The notes: generated by a model from the letters alone, not told the origin. A stretch of DNA of 64,000 nucleotides from Sipunculus nudus (GCA_026874595.1 CM049316.1:34911339-34975338), one strand, 5' to 3'; counted from the stretch's first letter, positions 35,400 to 47,995 are shown. Numbers and translations are program-made.

Positions 35400-35720
35400 G
35401 GGAGCACCATTTACAATCAAGTCTTGCATTATACTTGATCGAATTTTGACGACCTAGACCGCCCTCGGTTAGGAATTGAACGATGCCTACATCAAATATC
35501 TGATGAAGACATTAAGGCACCACGGACATCATACCTATTAAAGTCTGGAAATCAGACTTTCATGGTCTGTGGAGGATAATATTGATTTTCATTTACCTTT
35601 CCACGAGTCTTGCATTTCCCGAAAATCGCACACAATTAATTACACGTTATTTTACCCGTAATCATTGTTATCCTTTTTGTGATGACATGTGTTTCTTCTT
35701 ATAACACATTTGTACAGTAA
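35400..35720. repeat. Segment duplicated from or to 13,700-14,100
   Basis: Direct match of 'gaattgaacgatgcctacat', 'tctgtggaggataatat' and 'ccacgagtct' with the left-hand copy. Confidence 0.75.
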
Positions 35721-35989
35721 AATAACTCTTGTGTATTTTTATTCATAGTCTTTATGCTTTCACAGGTTTCGTGTTTCATTTGTTTTCTTAATTTATAAAT
35801 TAGCCCATGATATTCAAACCAAGTTTCATTGGCATAAATTTTCCGATGATTTTAACTATGAACTTGCTTAAATATGTAATATTAATTATTGGCGGAATTT
35901 TGCCGATGACCTTAACTATGTACATGCTGAAATATGTAATATTAATTTATTTATTGCATGTGTAAATCAGGCAAGCCCATTTCGCTGAT

Positions 35990-36335
35990 TGTTGATTTGC
36001 AGTTGAGTCACACAACAAGGACATATATTAAATTGAATAATAAAACATGTAAAACCACAATAACTGGGACATTTAGATTCGTACTGCTTGGAACCTTGGT
36101 CATGAGTTATGTAGTCTGATACATAAACAATGAGCGTACGCAAAAATAACTTATTCACTGTCATGGTAAAGCATGGACGAAATTATGCGGTTATGTTACC
36201 CAAAGGACCAGAGTCAATGACACGGAATTCCCTTCAACCCTGACTCATCTTTTTTTTAATCTTCATTTATCATTGAGGCTGACACAGCAATAACACCATT
36301 ATTCAAAAATGTTTGCCAAATTCAATCTGATATTC
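35990..36335 (-). repeat. Inverted copy of 14,870-15,185
   Basis: The reverse complement contains 'gcaaac', 'ttattgctgtgtcagc', 'tgtcattgactc', 'cctttgggtaacataa', 'cagtgaataagttattttt' and 'gtttatgtatc' in the same order as the left-hand copy. The adjoining 35,400-35,720 piece is in direct orientation. Confidence 0.8.
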
Positions 36336-36836
36336 TATGTTTATTAGATCAACCATATGTGGTGGTAACATGCAAAGCAAAAGGCAACGAAGGATATGGC
36401 GCAGGCGCGAGTTTTAAGCATATTCATGATATGGCAAAATAAGAAATATACAGAACGTTCCTGAATAAATAAAAGTAAAAAAATAAATAATAAAAAGAGT
36501 GGTATATCTGCATTTTATGTCAGTTAATAAATTTCGGAATTTGGGAATTAATTTTGTTTGTTAAAGACATCATGTTCAGATACGGTTCGACTTCAGATAT
36601 ACGATTGGTCACACGAGAGCTGTGTATAAAAGAACGTATTTTACCCATAATAACGAGGTGATAATAAGTTGGGTGCTGGGGTGGCCAAATACGAAACTAC
36701 AACCCTTTGACATACAATTTTCTAGTCGAACTAAAGAATATAGATCACCATAAAAAAAGATCATGCCGCATTTATGCTGTATTCTTTTGTAAAAGAGCTA
36801 TAATTTGCATACCTTCAAGGAGGTCTTGCCATTAAC

Positions 36837-36911
36837 ATGAAGTTTTTCTTCTTTGCAGCGATTATTTTCTTTCCCTCTGCTGCTGTTACATGCACAGTTC
36901 CATTCAAATAA
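36837..36911 (+). CDS. 24-codon frame that looks like a signal peptide
   Basis: ATG at 36,837 encodes MKFFFFAAIIFFPSAAVTC then TVPFK and TAA at 36,909. Lys followed by a hydrophobic core and Ala-x-Ala-type end is a textbook signal-peptide pattern, as in first exons of secreted proteins. No good GT donor lies before the stop and no partner exon is found. The run 'tttttcttctttgcag' inside it could instead be a splice acceptor. Not conserved in blocks C or D. Confidence 0.15.
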   Translation: MKFFFFAAIIFFPSAAVTCTVPFK

Positions 36912-37019
36912 CAATTTTCTGGTGAACTGACCTAGTAACATTTTCACCAGACGACTGCGTAGTTTAAGGTCACACCTTTAAACAGTCTTGTTACAGTGGC
37001 TCTTTTGGTGGTGGCATGA

Positions 37020-39325
37020 TAAGAAGCAGAACCATTATTTAACAGAAATACCATGTCGTCTGGGAGAAACACCCACCTCCTATAGAGCCTCCTAAAAATG
37101 CTAAAAAAATAAATTGAATGTTACTGTATTTTTTATTCTGAATATATTTACATTTAGGAAACTGAAAATAGATGATCCCTTTAAGGAATTATAGACCATT
37201 AGTTTATAATATGAAGACTTAAGATTTCAAGCTATCTATATTGAGTAAAATTATATTTTAAACAAAAAGAGGAATAAATCTTACATAAAACCGAAATTTC
37301 TCATCATTGAATGAAAAACGGGAATCAGGTCAACATATTCCGTCGTGTTTTGTTATATGATTTGACAGCACCAATCTCATTTATGTATGGGATTATCCGT
37401 CAACAAACTATACAAGTTTATAAGCAAATATACTATTTGATAATAGGCGATTAAAAATTAATTTTCTTGTCCTCTATAGGTAGTCGACATTCGAAGCATG
37501 AGGGAGTTACTAAGTTCCATCAGATAAAACAAATGGATGGGCACACATTATAAAAGGGATGAAGTTATCTTGTTATGTTACACCCACACAGTATGTGATT
37601 TAACAATGAATTTTTAACTCGATATTTCCTTCTTAAATTAAAGAAGTCGATACCTCTTGTGTTGTTTTTTTTAATTACAATCAAGACTTACTTTGAGGCA
37701 AACCTCTTTAATAAGAACAAATATGTACTTGGAAATAAAATCGACAGAGAGGGTAATGTGGCAAATTTCTAATAAGCATAAAAAAGAATAACCCTCGGCA
37801 GTTATGAGCACATTACTTGGTCCCTAGAGGAAAATAAACATATAATGATCATGTGTTGTAACATTCCATTTTACTTTACTTGATTTCGGTCGGTAATGTT
37901 GCCCTTTATTTTCTTAACATCGTCCGTGTTTGCAAAGTATGCCGGGTTATTGTATTCTCTGACACTTTTCTCTCATTATCCGAGACAGACCTAAAAGAAT
38001 TAGACGAGATTTTATATTGAACGTTCTCAGAAAGAGTATAAAGCTGTAGGGTGCTTAAACAAGTAATGCATGTACAAGGCACTTTGTTTGTATGTTCCTA
38101 TTAGCCTATATACCAACTAAAACAAAATTCATGTCGGGCACATCTCTCATCTGAACCTCTATCAAACAGAAACAACGGCTTCATTTTACTCATGAGTCTA
38201 CTTTCGGAGTTTTTTTTAAATGGCTCCTGGCCCCTTGACATTTACACATGAAGTATTTATTTTTTTACAGAGGCAACCTATGACGCGTACTTACTCACTC
38301 ACTGGTCTTTAGTTGCATACTGGTAAAGGCCGAAATGGCGCTCTAATTTGTGAACGTGTTTGATGGTTATGGACTTAGGGAAGTCAACAAGTTAATCATG
38401 TTCTTTACTCGGCTGTCTGGATATGTATGCGACACCAAGAAGCGGCTGAGCGTATTCTCGTAAATCTGTTCATTTGAAACTGTACGAGTAGATACAAAAC
38501 AAGTAATTCCTAATTGCTAGATGAATATAAAAATTTGCGAATACAAAAATCTTGAAGTGATGCATATGATTAAGTTATATCTATGATTTTTTTAAGGATC
38601 GGGACAAGAGTACCAAGGTGTAACATAACCGACGAGTTGTGTTTCAACAATACAAATTTAGTCTGAGGAAATAGGTATGGGATCCCGCGAAACAATTATT
38701 TTTGTGTTTGCCCTCATAACACCATTAGGCCACTAGGGAGTAAAACATCGTGACCTGTTATACTAGTCACGTTGGGAAGAACGACCCGGGGGTGGCACGA
38801 GAAAATTAAAGGCCCTCGGGTTTGCGGAAGTTTGCCGGAAAATAATAATTTGATCATAACTAAAAGTCACAAGGAGGTATGAAAAGGATATATAAGTTTT
38901 TAAAAATTTTACTAAATGTAAATGACGAGAAAATGTGCCTTTTATTTGGTTCACACATGACGACCAGAACATTATGTTCTCACGCATATATATACACAGA
39001 CAGATACATCAATGTATAATTGTATAAGGCACTGATTGTATAAAATTGACTGTATGACTGTATAAAATTACTATTTGAAAGTCCGCGCCCAATATAAACT
39101 TGCAAAACTGACACCCATACAGTCAGTTGACATTTTGCTTGTATTTGTACATGTGAAAGTCATATAGAGTGATTTAATTTTTTAACAATGATCTATCATT
39201 ATCTATGTATCTCCATAACGCATATTACATATATTACATTTATTATCCGTAAGGAATGGTTCATTAATTTTTAACTATAAACCTTTTCGCTAAAGATATT
39301 TTAGTTCGTTCGCAGAAGTCGAATG
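37020..39325. repeat. Duplicated block, copy E
   Basis: Matches C from 37,020 and D from 37,280 to 39,325 as listed for those blocks. It is the only copy without an obvious inserted element. The minus frame at 38,763-38,987 is not shown to be preserved in D. Confidence 0.88.
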
Positions 39326-40050
39326 AATGGTACGTAGAATAACCGGCCCTTTTTGGGGAACATCCTTTTAAAAGAACCGCATGACGTCTGTTCTCTACTT
39401 TATAGATTCTTTTAACGTTTATGTATCAAAGTGGTAAGGTCTTTTATGGAACCTTGTAATTTTATTTGGATATTTAAAAAAAAGAATGGCTTACTTTCAA
39501 TATTGGCACGCTGAGTTCCACTTGTCGCCATTATTTATTATTTTATGACACAAAGCTATTTCTGAAAACTATTTATTATTAACTATTTATTTTCAGAATA
39601 TTTATTAAGGCAGGTTCGCCTGACCAGGTATTTGTTAATGACTAATTGCATGCATAAACAAATTCTCCATAAGTGCACAACGTCAAGCCCCCAAGATGTT
39701 TCCAAGAAATGAAACAATAGGACATCCATAGATTAAGGAGTAGTTTTATAGGGTGTATTTTATAGCCCCATGCATGGCTCTCACATGGAATGATGAGGTC
39801 ATTAACCTTCCATTTAATAAAAATGTAAAATTAGTGAACAATTCAGGTCTTGGTTTTTATCTTATTTCTTCTGTTCATTACTCGACCATTATTCCGTCTT
39901 TGTCTGTTTTACTTCACTGCAGCCACACTTTCTTACTTTTTTGGAGTTTTTTATCTTCATACTTTTGAGTATGGGCAATTTTAAAATACAACAAGCAAAA
40001 TCGAGGAATTTATGTCCTCCGCTTCCGCCTTATTTTGTCCCCTGCTTGCC
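39326..40050. other. No recognisable feature
   Basis: AT-rich. The plus frame 39,753-39,968 has no recognisable motif. Confidence 0.5.
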
Positions 40051-40052
40051 TT

Positions 40053-40432
40053 CTCTAATATATTTCAGTTTTTATTTTCCCCTGAAGATGTCTCAACATA
40101 TAACAGTGGCTGTGTTTTAGTTGACATTGTCCCCTGCAGATGTCTCCACATGTCATACGTTTAGTTGTGAATTGGGAACAAAAAGGGGATTTTTTTGGAG
40201 CTGGTGATAATAAATTTTCGAACAGGCACTCCAAAACCGATCCTACATAAGGTATGCATGAGAGAAATCACTGATCTAAATTTGAATGAAATCGGATAAT
40301 ATTTAGGAAAGTTATCGCACGGAAATGAAAACCTGTCATGACGGACGGACAGACAGATACACGGACGGACAGACAGACAAACCTAAATCAATGTCCCCCG
40401 TTCTGCTGCTGTGGGGGGACAACAAGGAACGA
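40053..40432 (-). repeat. Dispersed repeat with 'gtctgtctgtcc' core, copy 2 (inverted)
   Basis: Reverse complement matches 29,352-29,702 over its length. 'gacggacggacagacagata' is the minus-strand view of the core. Confidence 0.9.
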
Positions 40433-40931
40433 AAAAACGTGAAGTACTTTTCATTTATAGTTTTATGGTTAACAATAAATTATGTTCCTTTCCAATTTGC
40501 CTTAATTGAGGAATAAGAACAACAAGTCGGCCAATATTGCTAGAGTAAGTCAAATTTATCTCAAGAATATCCCATTCTGAACAAACAATTTAATTGTTAC
40601 ATCAAAAATACCAAAGGAAAATAACAACTGTTTCATGAAGAGTAATATTTGAGGCACACATCTTTTTTAGAAAAAAAGCACACATACTCCTGAATGTTCT
40701 TCAAGGTCGCCGAAACGTTGATCAGCACCTGAAAATAAGACAGTAAACAACTAGCAGACGGCTTTATTTATCATTGTTTTTGATTGCATCGCGCCAAACC
40801 CAGGTGTCCTTGAAAGCCAGACTTCAACCAGTCTCGTGGAACGAAGGTGAGTCGCTGCAACTGGTTGAATAATTCCAATATATTTGTTGGGAGGTCAGTG
40901 GGTAAAGGCAGATCATTTCTCCGTGTGTCTA

Positions 40932-41155
40932 TAAACATTATTTTACATAGATTGTACAAATAGTTATAATAACATATAAATGCATTCCCCTTGGCTCAAG
41001 TGGAGGCGTCCAATAATGTCTAGAGTAGAAGGCAACCGGAGAACCCAGAGAAAACCACTGGCCTTGGACGGGCTAGTACTTCCCACCCTCATAGCGAAGG
41101 GGATCGAACCCGGGAGAGAACTAAGCGTTTTATCCCTCGATTGTCAAGGCCCCTT
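40932..41155 (+). mobile_element. SINE-like bivalve-type repeat, copy 2
   Basis: Begins 'ttattttacatagattgtac', 'aaatagttataataac', then 'ccttggctcaagtgg', 'caaccggagaacccagagaa', 'aaccactggcc' and 'ggggatcgaacccggga'. Same family and orientation as 9,163-9,400. Confidence 0.7.
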
Positions 41156-42100
41156 CAGGTACTGTTCTATTCACGTGGTTTTTCAACGTTCGTGCATGTT
41201 AATTTTGGACGACACTCAGAGAGCGCAATCCTCCGCCGAAATTATTTCTAATATTTAAATTATTATTAATTGTTTGTTTCACGCCTTTCTCTTCTACTTT
41301 CTCCTCTAAAAGAAGATTGTGTCAGTGGAAAATATTTTCAGTAGTTATAACATAAATTGATCAAGTATTCAATATTTCCAGTATTTTCAACAGGTCAACC
41401 AAATAAACAAGTGAAAGGAAGGCAGACCTACATCAAGCCATTGGGCTGCCCCTCCGCAAAGGTGAAATGAAACCAGTCGAACGTTTCTAGTTTACTTTTA
41501 CCCAGAAAAAAAAAGCCAGATACATTGCACTGAAATATTTTGAGTTTGTCCACGTAATTTCATCCTTAATGTATTACAGACCAATTTAACTAATACTGAT
41601 CTCCAAATTTTCTCAGTTTCTGTCTCCCTCGTCTGTGTATGTATACCTCTCCATCTTTTTCTACTTCTCTCTCTTCCTCTCGATCTCGATCTCGAAAACC
41701 CCGTTTGGGCAAAGTTTCTTTATTATCAGAATGTCAGAATTCATCTCAGTATATCAACAATATGTCATATTTGCAAACATTCGATGTTTACGAGACACAT
41801 CAATTTGACCCGGTAAACAGAAGATGTCAGATATATAGGCGGGTAAACAGTGAACAATATCAAATCTGTCACACGCATTATGAAGTACACAAAAGCGAAT
41901 GACGTGCGAGAAATCACTATGCGGCTTTTTACCAACATATTAATAAACCGATAACCGAAAACAATACTTTTATTAAAATAAATTGATGACTGTGTCGATT
42001 TCAAATTGGAACTGAACATTAAAAACAAACAAAGTTGATAGTATTATTAGCTTGTGTCTCATGTTATATGAATTATGGAGTTTCACAGGGTTGAAAGCAG
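41156..42100. other. No recognisable gene
   Basis: AT-rich with a CT-rich patch near 41,650-41,690. A plus frame (41,639-41,902) and minus frame (41,765-42,028) overlap and show no motif. Confidence 0.4.
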
Positions 42101-42106
42101 GCAAAA

Positions 42107-42337
42107 CTATAAAGTCATTTTAACAAGGCAGTTTATGTCGGTTCCATCTCCAAAGAAACGGTCTTGAATCTTTGGCGCCAGCTCCGTGAAGGATTTTGTT
42201 TTTGGTGGCAATAAATCAAAAAAATTAAATTTTCCATATGCACAGAAAGACGGAAATGCATGGTTACAAAGAGATGGATACTGCCTCAGGCGATTTATGA
42301 TAGCTTCGAAGAACAAAATCACTATGGTCCGGAATGG
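42107..42337 (-). CDS. Unrecognised open frame with protein-like composition
   Basis: The minus strand is open for 77 codons from just after a TAG near 42,338 to a TAG at 42,107. It begins NPFRTIVILFFEAIINR, continues with RLRQYPSLCNHAFPSFC and ends FFGDGTDINCLVKMTL. The Cys spacing loosely recalls frizzled-type Cys-rich domains ('IPSLCHYAFPYC' in ROR kinases), but the rest does not follow that fold. No splice sites of quality were seen. Possibly an exon or a relic of a retrocopy. Confidence 0.22.
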   Translation of the reverse strand, partial: PFRTIVILFFEAIINRLRQYPSLCNHAFPSFCAYGKFNFFDLLPPKTKSFTELAPKIQDRFFGDGTDINCLVKMTL

Positions 42338-42339
42338 GT

Positions 42340-45100
42340 TCTAGAGGGTTCGGTCTTGTCATCTGTCATATGATGTTAGAGGAAGCCTAAACAACACATC
42401 TCAAAAGTCCATTTAGCACAATTATCCATACATTAATAATTTTTTCCACAATGGTATAGACAGTTCTCTACAATATTTACAATCTTTAAAAGCAATACAT
42501 TAAAAAACGTAGACTGTTATACTTGTCATCCGGTGTAACTTGAAATTTATATTTTAAAATGAAATATCCACCTGCCATCTGTAAGTGTATATTTATATAT
42601 TCCTAAAAAAACAAGGCAGCAGAATTAATCACTATTCTTTGCCCTTCTTTTGAATAATGAATATTCCTTTTGAAAACAGGTATCATTATTTATTTTTAAG
42701 GTTTCTATGACATAATTTGAATAACATTAGTACAGTCGATATACATTTTTGAGAACTTACAATACTGACGTGTAACATAGAAAACCATGTTAGCGCTGGT
42801 AACCATGACACGTGACCATATAGTTCTTGGTACCTGACTGTCATCACGGTCGGGACTAATTGCAGAATCCTACCAAACCGATAATTGGATTATGTTTTGG
42901 TAGTGGTTTATGCAGTCAACGTCACGGCATCCAAAGGAAAAGAAAAAACGATATTTCTGTTGGATATCAATTAAATCCATGATGGTGTATAGGTAAATGT
43001 ATATACATGAATATGCTTGTTGTATTTTTAATCAATGAAAAGACAAATAATTTTTTAAATAAATACAACCATAAGATATAGATTTCGAACGGTTATCATC
43101 ATACGGAATGTTTTACTGATAATGTCTTATCCTCCCCGTCACTTGGTCCTTCTGGTTCTATCGAATAAGGTTCCGTATCCGTGTGGTAAATTGAAGCAAA
43201 TCCAGGACGCGTAAAGTAGAGATATATATCATCATTACTTGGCGCAGGTGTAGAAAAACAGACGGTGCCGTAGTTGACTGTTACATGGGACTGCCAGTTC
43301 TGGGCCTAGAATTGTCTGAAAGCCATTATATAAACTTAGAAAGTATGTGTGGGCGGGACTTTATATAATTAGAAATGCTCTGTGCAGGAGAATAACATTT
43401 ATTCACCTCACCCTCCCCCCCCCCAAACCTCCCTCTTGAAATAAAAAGGATCTCTCCTGGGCCGAGCTCGAGCTGTTTTGGCCTAACATGCTTATTTAAA
43501 TGATTAATTAAAATATTTATTAATATAATGTTCAACCATTAGCCCCGCATTGTGTGTCTGTTTTTTTCCACATTGTTAATTCAGCGAGAGTGGAAGTGTT
43601 TATCCGAGTGCGAGGTCAATCCAGTGAGTTTTGCAAAATAGCGATGTTACCAATATTTCAGATCAATATCAGATGGGGTTTTGGTGATTTAAATGTTTGG
43701 TATTTCATCGGAACTCTGAACTGGATGACCTAGACTTTAACATCATAGATTATGAAACGACTGAATCTTTGACGGGAAAGAGAGGTCACATCCCGCAATC
43801 GTGTGACCAAAGATCCAGGCGATTCAATAAACATTGTTTCTGTTTCTCACAAAAACAGTTTAAAGCGTAACTGGTTATAAAAGTATGAAACGGTTGCTAG
43901 ATGGATTGTAAGATTCAAATCACTGCTCATAACATGTATTTCCATCTAGGCCGAAGACCTGTGAATTGATTTTCCTTATATACATAAGGACAATACATAA
44001 TATTGAAGAGATGTATTCCTGATAACACAATATATTTAATTTTGAATATTTTTAACGGATCCAAAGCTTCTAATACACTTTTTGTACAGAATTTACGGTA
44101 CTCCATCCATTTCTCATGAGCAAAGTAGATCTTGTACGTTTTTGTGATCTTGATGAGCTATTGATCTGGTGAAGCTTGGATGACAGGCGTAATAGCGGGG
44201 ATTTCACGACTTAGAAAGCATTCCCGTTAGGCCAATTGTGTCCTTTTCATACGCTTATCGATAGAAGGCAGAATAATCCTTAAGCCACACCAAAAATAAA
44301 TAAGCTTGGCTACGGATTCTGGGCCAAAATATTAAGCGGGTGGAAAGTTTGTTTTTATTTAATTTCAATTTTATTTAAATTTCAAATAAACCGACCAAGA
44401 CAAAATGTATGATATTTCCCCTATTTACAGCAAATATAAAATGTGTGTGACAGTGCTTCAAATGGTGTACAGTGAAATCCAGCTTGACAACAGAACGGCT
44501 AAAAGGACATGATCATTTTTGTTCAGTCACGGACAAAACTTATATAAATCGTGATATAAAACCTCCGCTAACACGACCATCCCGCTTTGACGACCAATCA
44601 CCACGTTTTTATCTGCCCCTTGCCTTCACATAAACCCACGTACCAGGAAGACTGGCCATGGTGGTAGTAACTGGCTGATTGATCACACACTCACCGCTAA
44701 ATTCGGTAGCGTTAATTAGCGCTGGAGGCCTTAATTAGCACTTGACCTCTTAAACCTGCGGAACGTGAAATATTTATGGAGTTTGGTGATTTGAGTACTA
44801 TTAGGATAAACCTAGGCCCTTGTTTACCTCTGTACACATTTTCCTACTACAAGTGAAATACGGCTTTTCCAATACCTAATTCAACATACGGTATCTGATA
44901 CTCTTCGTGTTCATATTGCACCAAAAATAAAACACAATCAGCACCAATACAAGGTATTTTGATTCAGTTATCGTATTTGCAGTTATAGGGCATGCGCGTA
45001 ATATGTATTCCAGACCTATTGTGTATGCATGGTTGAAACGCTTTTCGATTCATTTACACAATTAACGCCTGTTCATACAGCGTTTATGCTAATACTATAT
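42340..45100. other. No recognisable feature
   Basis: AT-rich sequence with a C-run at 43,415. Open frames are short and unremarkable. No repeats shared with the rest of the window were noticed. Confidence 0.45.
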
Positions 45101-45106
45101 TTATTA

Positions 45107-45952
45107 TGTTACAGGTGCCCTTTTATTGTGTGCAGCGGTCTTATAGATAAGTGTTTTATTGTGCACACGGATGTTCCATGTGTTGTTGGCATTTTGTCTA
45201 TGTGCCACGCGTAGCTCGTGTTGTAGCGGCATCGGCTGGCCGGATGTTGCAGGCTAGGTTTAATCCGAATTGGTTGAACCCTAGATACACAGCGTTCTTT
45301 ATTCTGGTATGTTCTTTGAACGTGTGTACTGTGTTACATTCTTTAGAATGTTCGAGCAATAGAAGGTTCTCGGCTGAAGGTGAAAAGTTATAAATAGGGG
45401 GCTGTGTTTTAGAGCGGAGAGAGAGGTGAGAGAATATTCCAGGGGACACAGAAGCGTGTATGTCAGTTTGTGGGACCTATTCCTATAAATGCGGCAATTA
45501 TAGATTTTCTTCAGATTTTCTTCTGGTCTTTGTGACGAATCTTATTTGGTCTTCAGTTTACTTTCTGAATTGTTAGAAGAGCTTTGCATTTGACTGTTAT
45601 TCTCCGAGAGAATTCGTGTGAACCTTTCATCCGGCTTATACATTTTAAAGGACTTATCGCTGTGACAGTGGTGGTATCCAGGTACTGTGCACTTTGTTTA
45701 TTTTACTGTGTGACTGTATTGATTTGTTGTTATACTGCTGTTATACTGTGAAATCGTATTGATTTAGTGTATTGTAACGTTAGGGTTGTTTTAAGAATAA
45801 ATTATAGTTATCTGTTAACAAAAAAAAACCCGCTGACTTTTATCATCCATTCCCCTAGACATTTCACACTGCCTAGCGTTACAGAATCTGATTTTTTTCC
45901 ATGACAAAGTTTATGTTCATCATGTGATTTGTTGATATTAGGTTCCGTAACA
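45107..45952 (+). mobile_element. Solo LTR, copy 1 (846 bases)
   Basis: Starts TGTTAC and ends GTAACA, a perfect terminal inverted repeat of the TG...CA type. ATTA lies immediately before (45,103-45,106) and after (45,953-45,956), a 4-base target duplication as expected for Gypsy-type integration. Inside are a TATA box (TATAAATA, 45,389-45,396), 'cacagaag' near the likely start, and AATAAA at 45,796-45,801. No primer-binding site or gag/pol follows, so it is a solo LTR left by recombination. It matches 57,513-58,339 along its whole length. Confidence 0.88.
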
Positions 45953-46429
45953 ATTAATACAATATCGGAAAGACTTTCCGATGTGGTTTTACCGATAGGG
46001 ATCGAAATGCGAGAGTGTGCTGTGAACCGAACCTGGATTTGGAGGCAGTGGAGTGGTATTCGATTCCGTTTTCATGGAATACCGGAATCCGGAGGTAGTG
46101 AGAACATGGCTATGTAAAGTTCGGCAATTGTCCCACCGATCAAAAGGAAGTTTAGTTCACATCGGTGAGGCCATAAAAAATTTACCACGCTGATTCCAGT
46201 AAAAGTGTGAACAACTTTGACTTGACTGAGAGGTAAAAGCCACTGAAGAACCTGACAGAGTCCAGACGGTCACTGCTTCGTCTTGAATCAACCGCATCTG
46301 ATAACATTTTACCGTCAAAATTCAGAACCACCTACAAGCCATCTAAAAATCATGTAACGATCTAGAACGTTTAACTGAAGAGACCTGACCAGAGGCGTCA
46401 ATGTATTTTCCAGAGGGGGGGGGGGTGAC

Positions 46430-46550
46430 TCGCACACACACACGCACACACATATATATATACCTTTTAAGCGTCGGCATGACACAATTGAAATATGTTA
46501 GCGTCCTTATGACACATCACACACACACACACACACACATATATATGCAG
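46430..46550. repeat. (CA)n/(AT)n microsatellites in a short duplication
   Basis: 'cacacacatatatata' occurs at 46,433-46,462 and again at 46,519-46,548, with 'gcgtc..catgacac' and 'gcgtccttatgacac' between and before them. The microsatellite and its flank were duplicated. Confidence 0.85.
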
Positions 46551-47065
46551 TTGTGCTTATAAGTATTCATACCCCCTTGAAAAATCTACTAATATTCATT
46601 TTTTTAATAATTTAGCTTTGATGTTGATATTATACCTACATTGAGGGAGACATGGCTGTTGTGTAACAATCCAGAACACATATGATTTGGACTGATGAGG
46701 ATTACGCCATTTATTATAATATTTCTAATTCCCCCATGTTCAAAAGTATTCATACCATTATCCTCTTGAACTTCAAAGGCAACTGTTTTTCATGGTTCAG
46801 GTACTTTGCCAATCTCAAGGTGTGTCCATTTGGTCCCTGCATTGTTAAGCAACCATTCCTTTTCAATTGTTAACCTTCTTACATGAGACTGGTCTAGTGA
46901 AAGGACTTGGTGCCTAACTTGCGGTGACTGACTACAAGCCTTATTCAAAGTCATTTTGGCTTCCAGAAAATTCCTTGGCCCTATAAATTATGGGGCATTT
47001 TTTCAGTCTACTGTCAGTTCATAGTCAGTGCCAGAATCTCCACCATGGTTAAGCAGACAATATAA
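46551..47065 (+). mobile_element. 5' part of a Tc1-like DNA transposon (truncated)
   Basis: The left end 'cagttgtgcttataagtatt', 'catacccccttga' is typical of Tc1-like terminal repeats, and 'caaaagtattcatacc' recurs at 46,741 as in elements with inner repeats. The leader ends at 'caccATGGTTAAGCAGAC' (ATG 47,044), giving Met-Val-Lys, the usual start of Tc1-like transposases, but the frame stops at once and the rest is missing. No right-hand inverted repeat was found. Family match is from memory. Confidence 0.5.
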
Positions 47066-47936
47066 TATTTCATAGTAAACTCATAAATGGAAGCAAATCT
47101 ATAATTTTGTTTATTAATAGATTTTATTTGGATTATATAAGTATAATTCTCTGACCATTGACTATCCGCCCTTTGTTTAAAAGTATTGGCGATATATACC
47201 CCATCCCCCCATCTATATTGCTGGCCCTGTGCTCAGAGTTATGAGTTAAAAAAAGTCATGGAACATATCAGATGGACAAAAAAGTCTAGAGGCCAGTTAC
47301 AGATCTGAAGAATATTTCCCATTTGACTCTGCATGTCCTTGTCTTAAGAGTTTTAGCATCAGCTTCTTGTATAAGTGTGTATTCGCCACCTTCAATCTAA
47401 CTACACATTTTTAATTTAAGAACATGGTCTCCTTATGAGCGAAACACTGTTTGACTGGCAATGATTTTAACAATAAAATAAGAATTTTACAAGTCATGAA
47501 ATATTGCAAGCTTTCATTAATATGATATAAATGTGGTACAGTGAGTCAGTGAGTATTTTAGGCCAACTGCATCCTTACACAGTGACTTGCAGATTCAATT
47601 ATGTAATTTATCAACAAGGGTTGATTTACACATCCCACATAAAACAATATTTTATGTTCACTGAAAAATAACCGGCTTTAAAACAACATAAGAATACAAG
47701 AAAATAATATATTAATTAGTTTTCTTATCATATGCTTTCCTCGTTTAGCAAAATGTTGATTGTCATGCTCTTCCCTGATCAAATGATTTTTTCCGAAAAT
47801 TTACAAGAAAAAGGTAAAACAAATTTGCCCAACCAAACTGATGTAAGCAAAATATTGCCTAAGACACCAAACCTTTTTTTTTTTTTTGGTATTCGATGTG
47901 CCAACAAATTTCTCAGAGCAAAATGTACACATAAAA

Positions 47937-47995
<59 letters not shown>

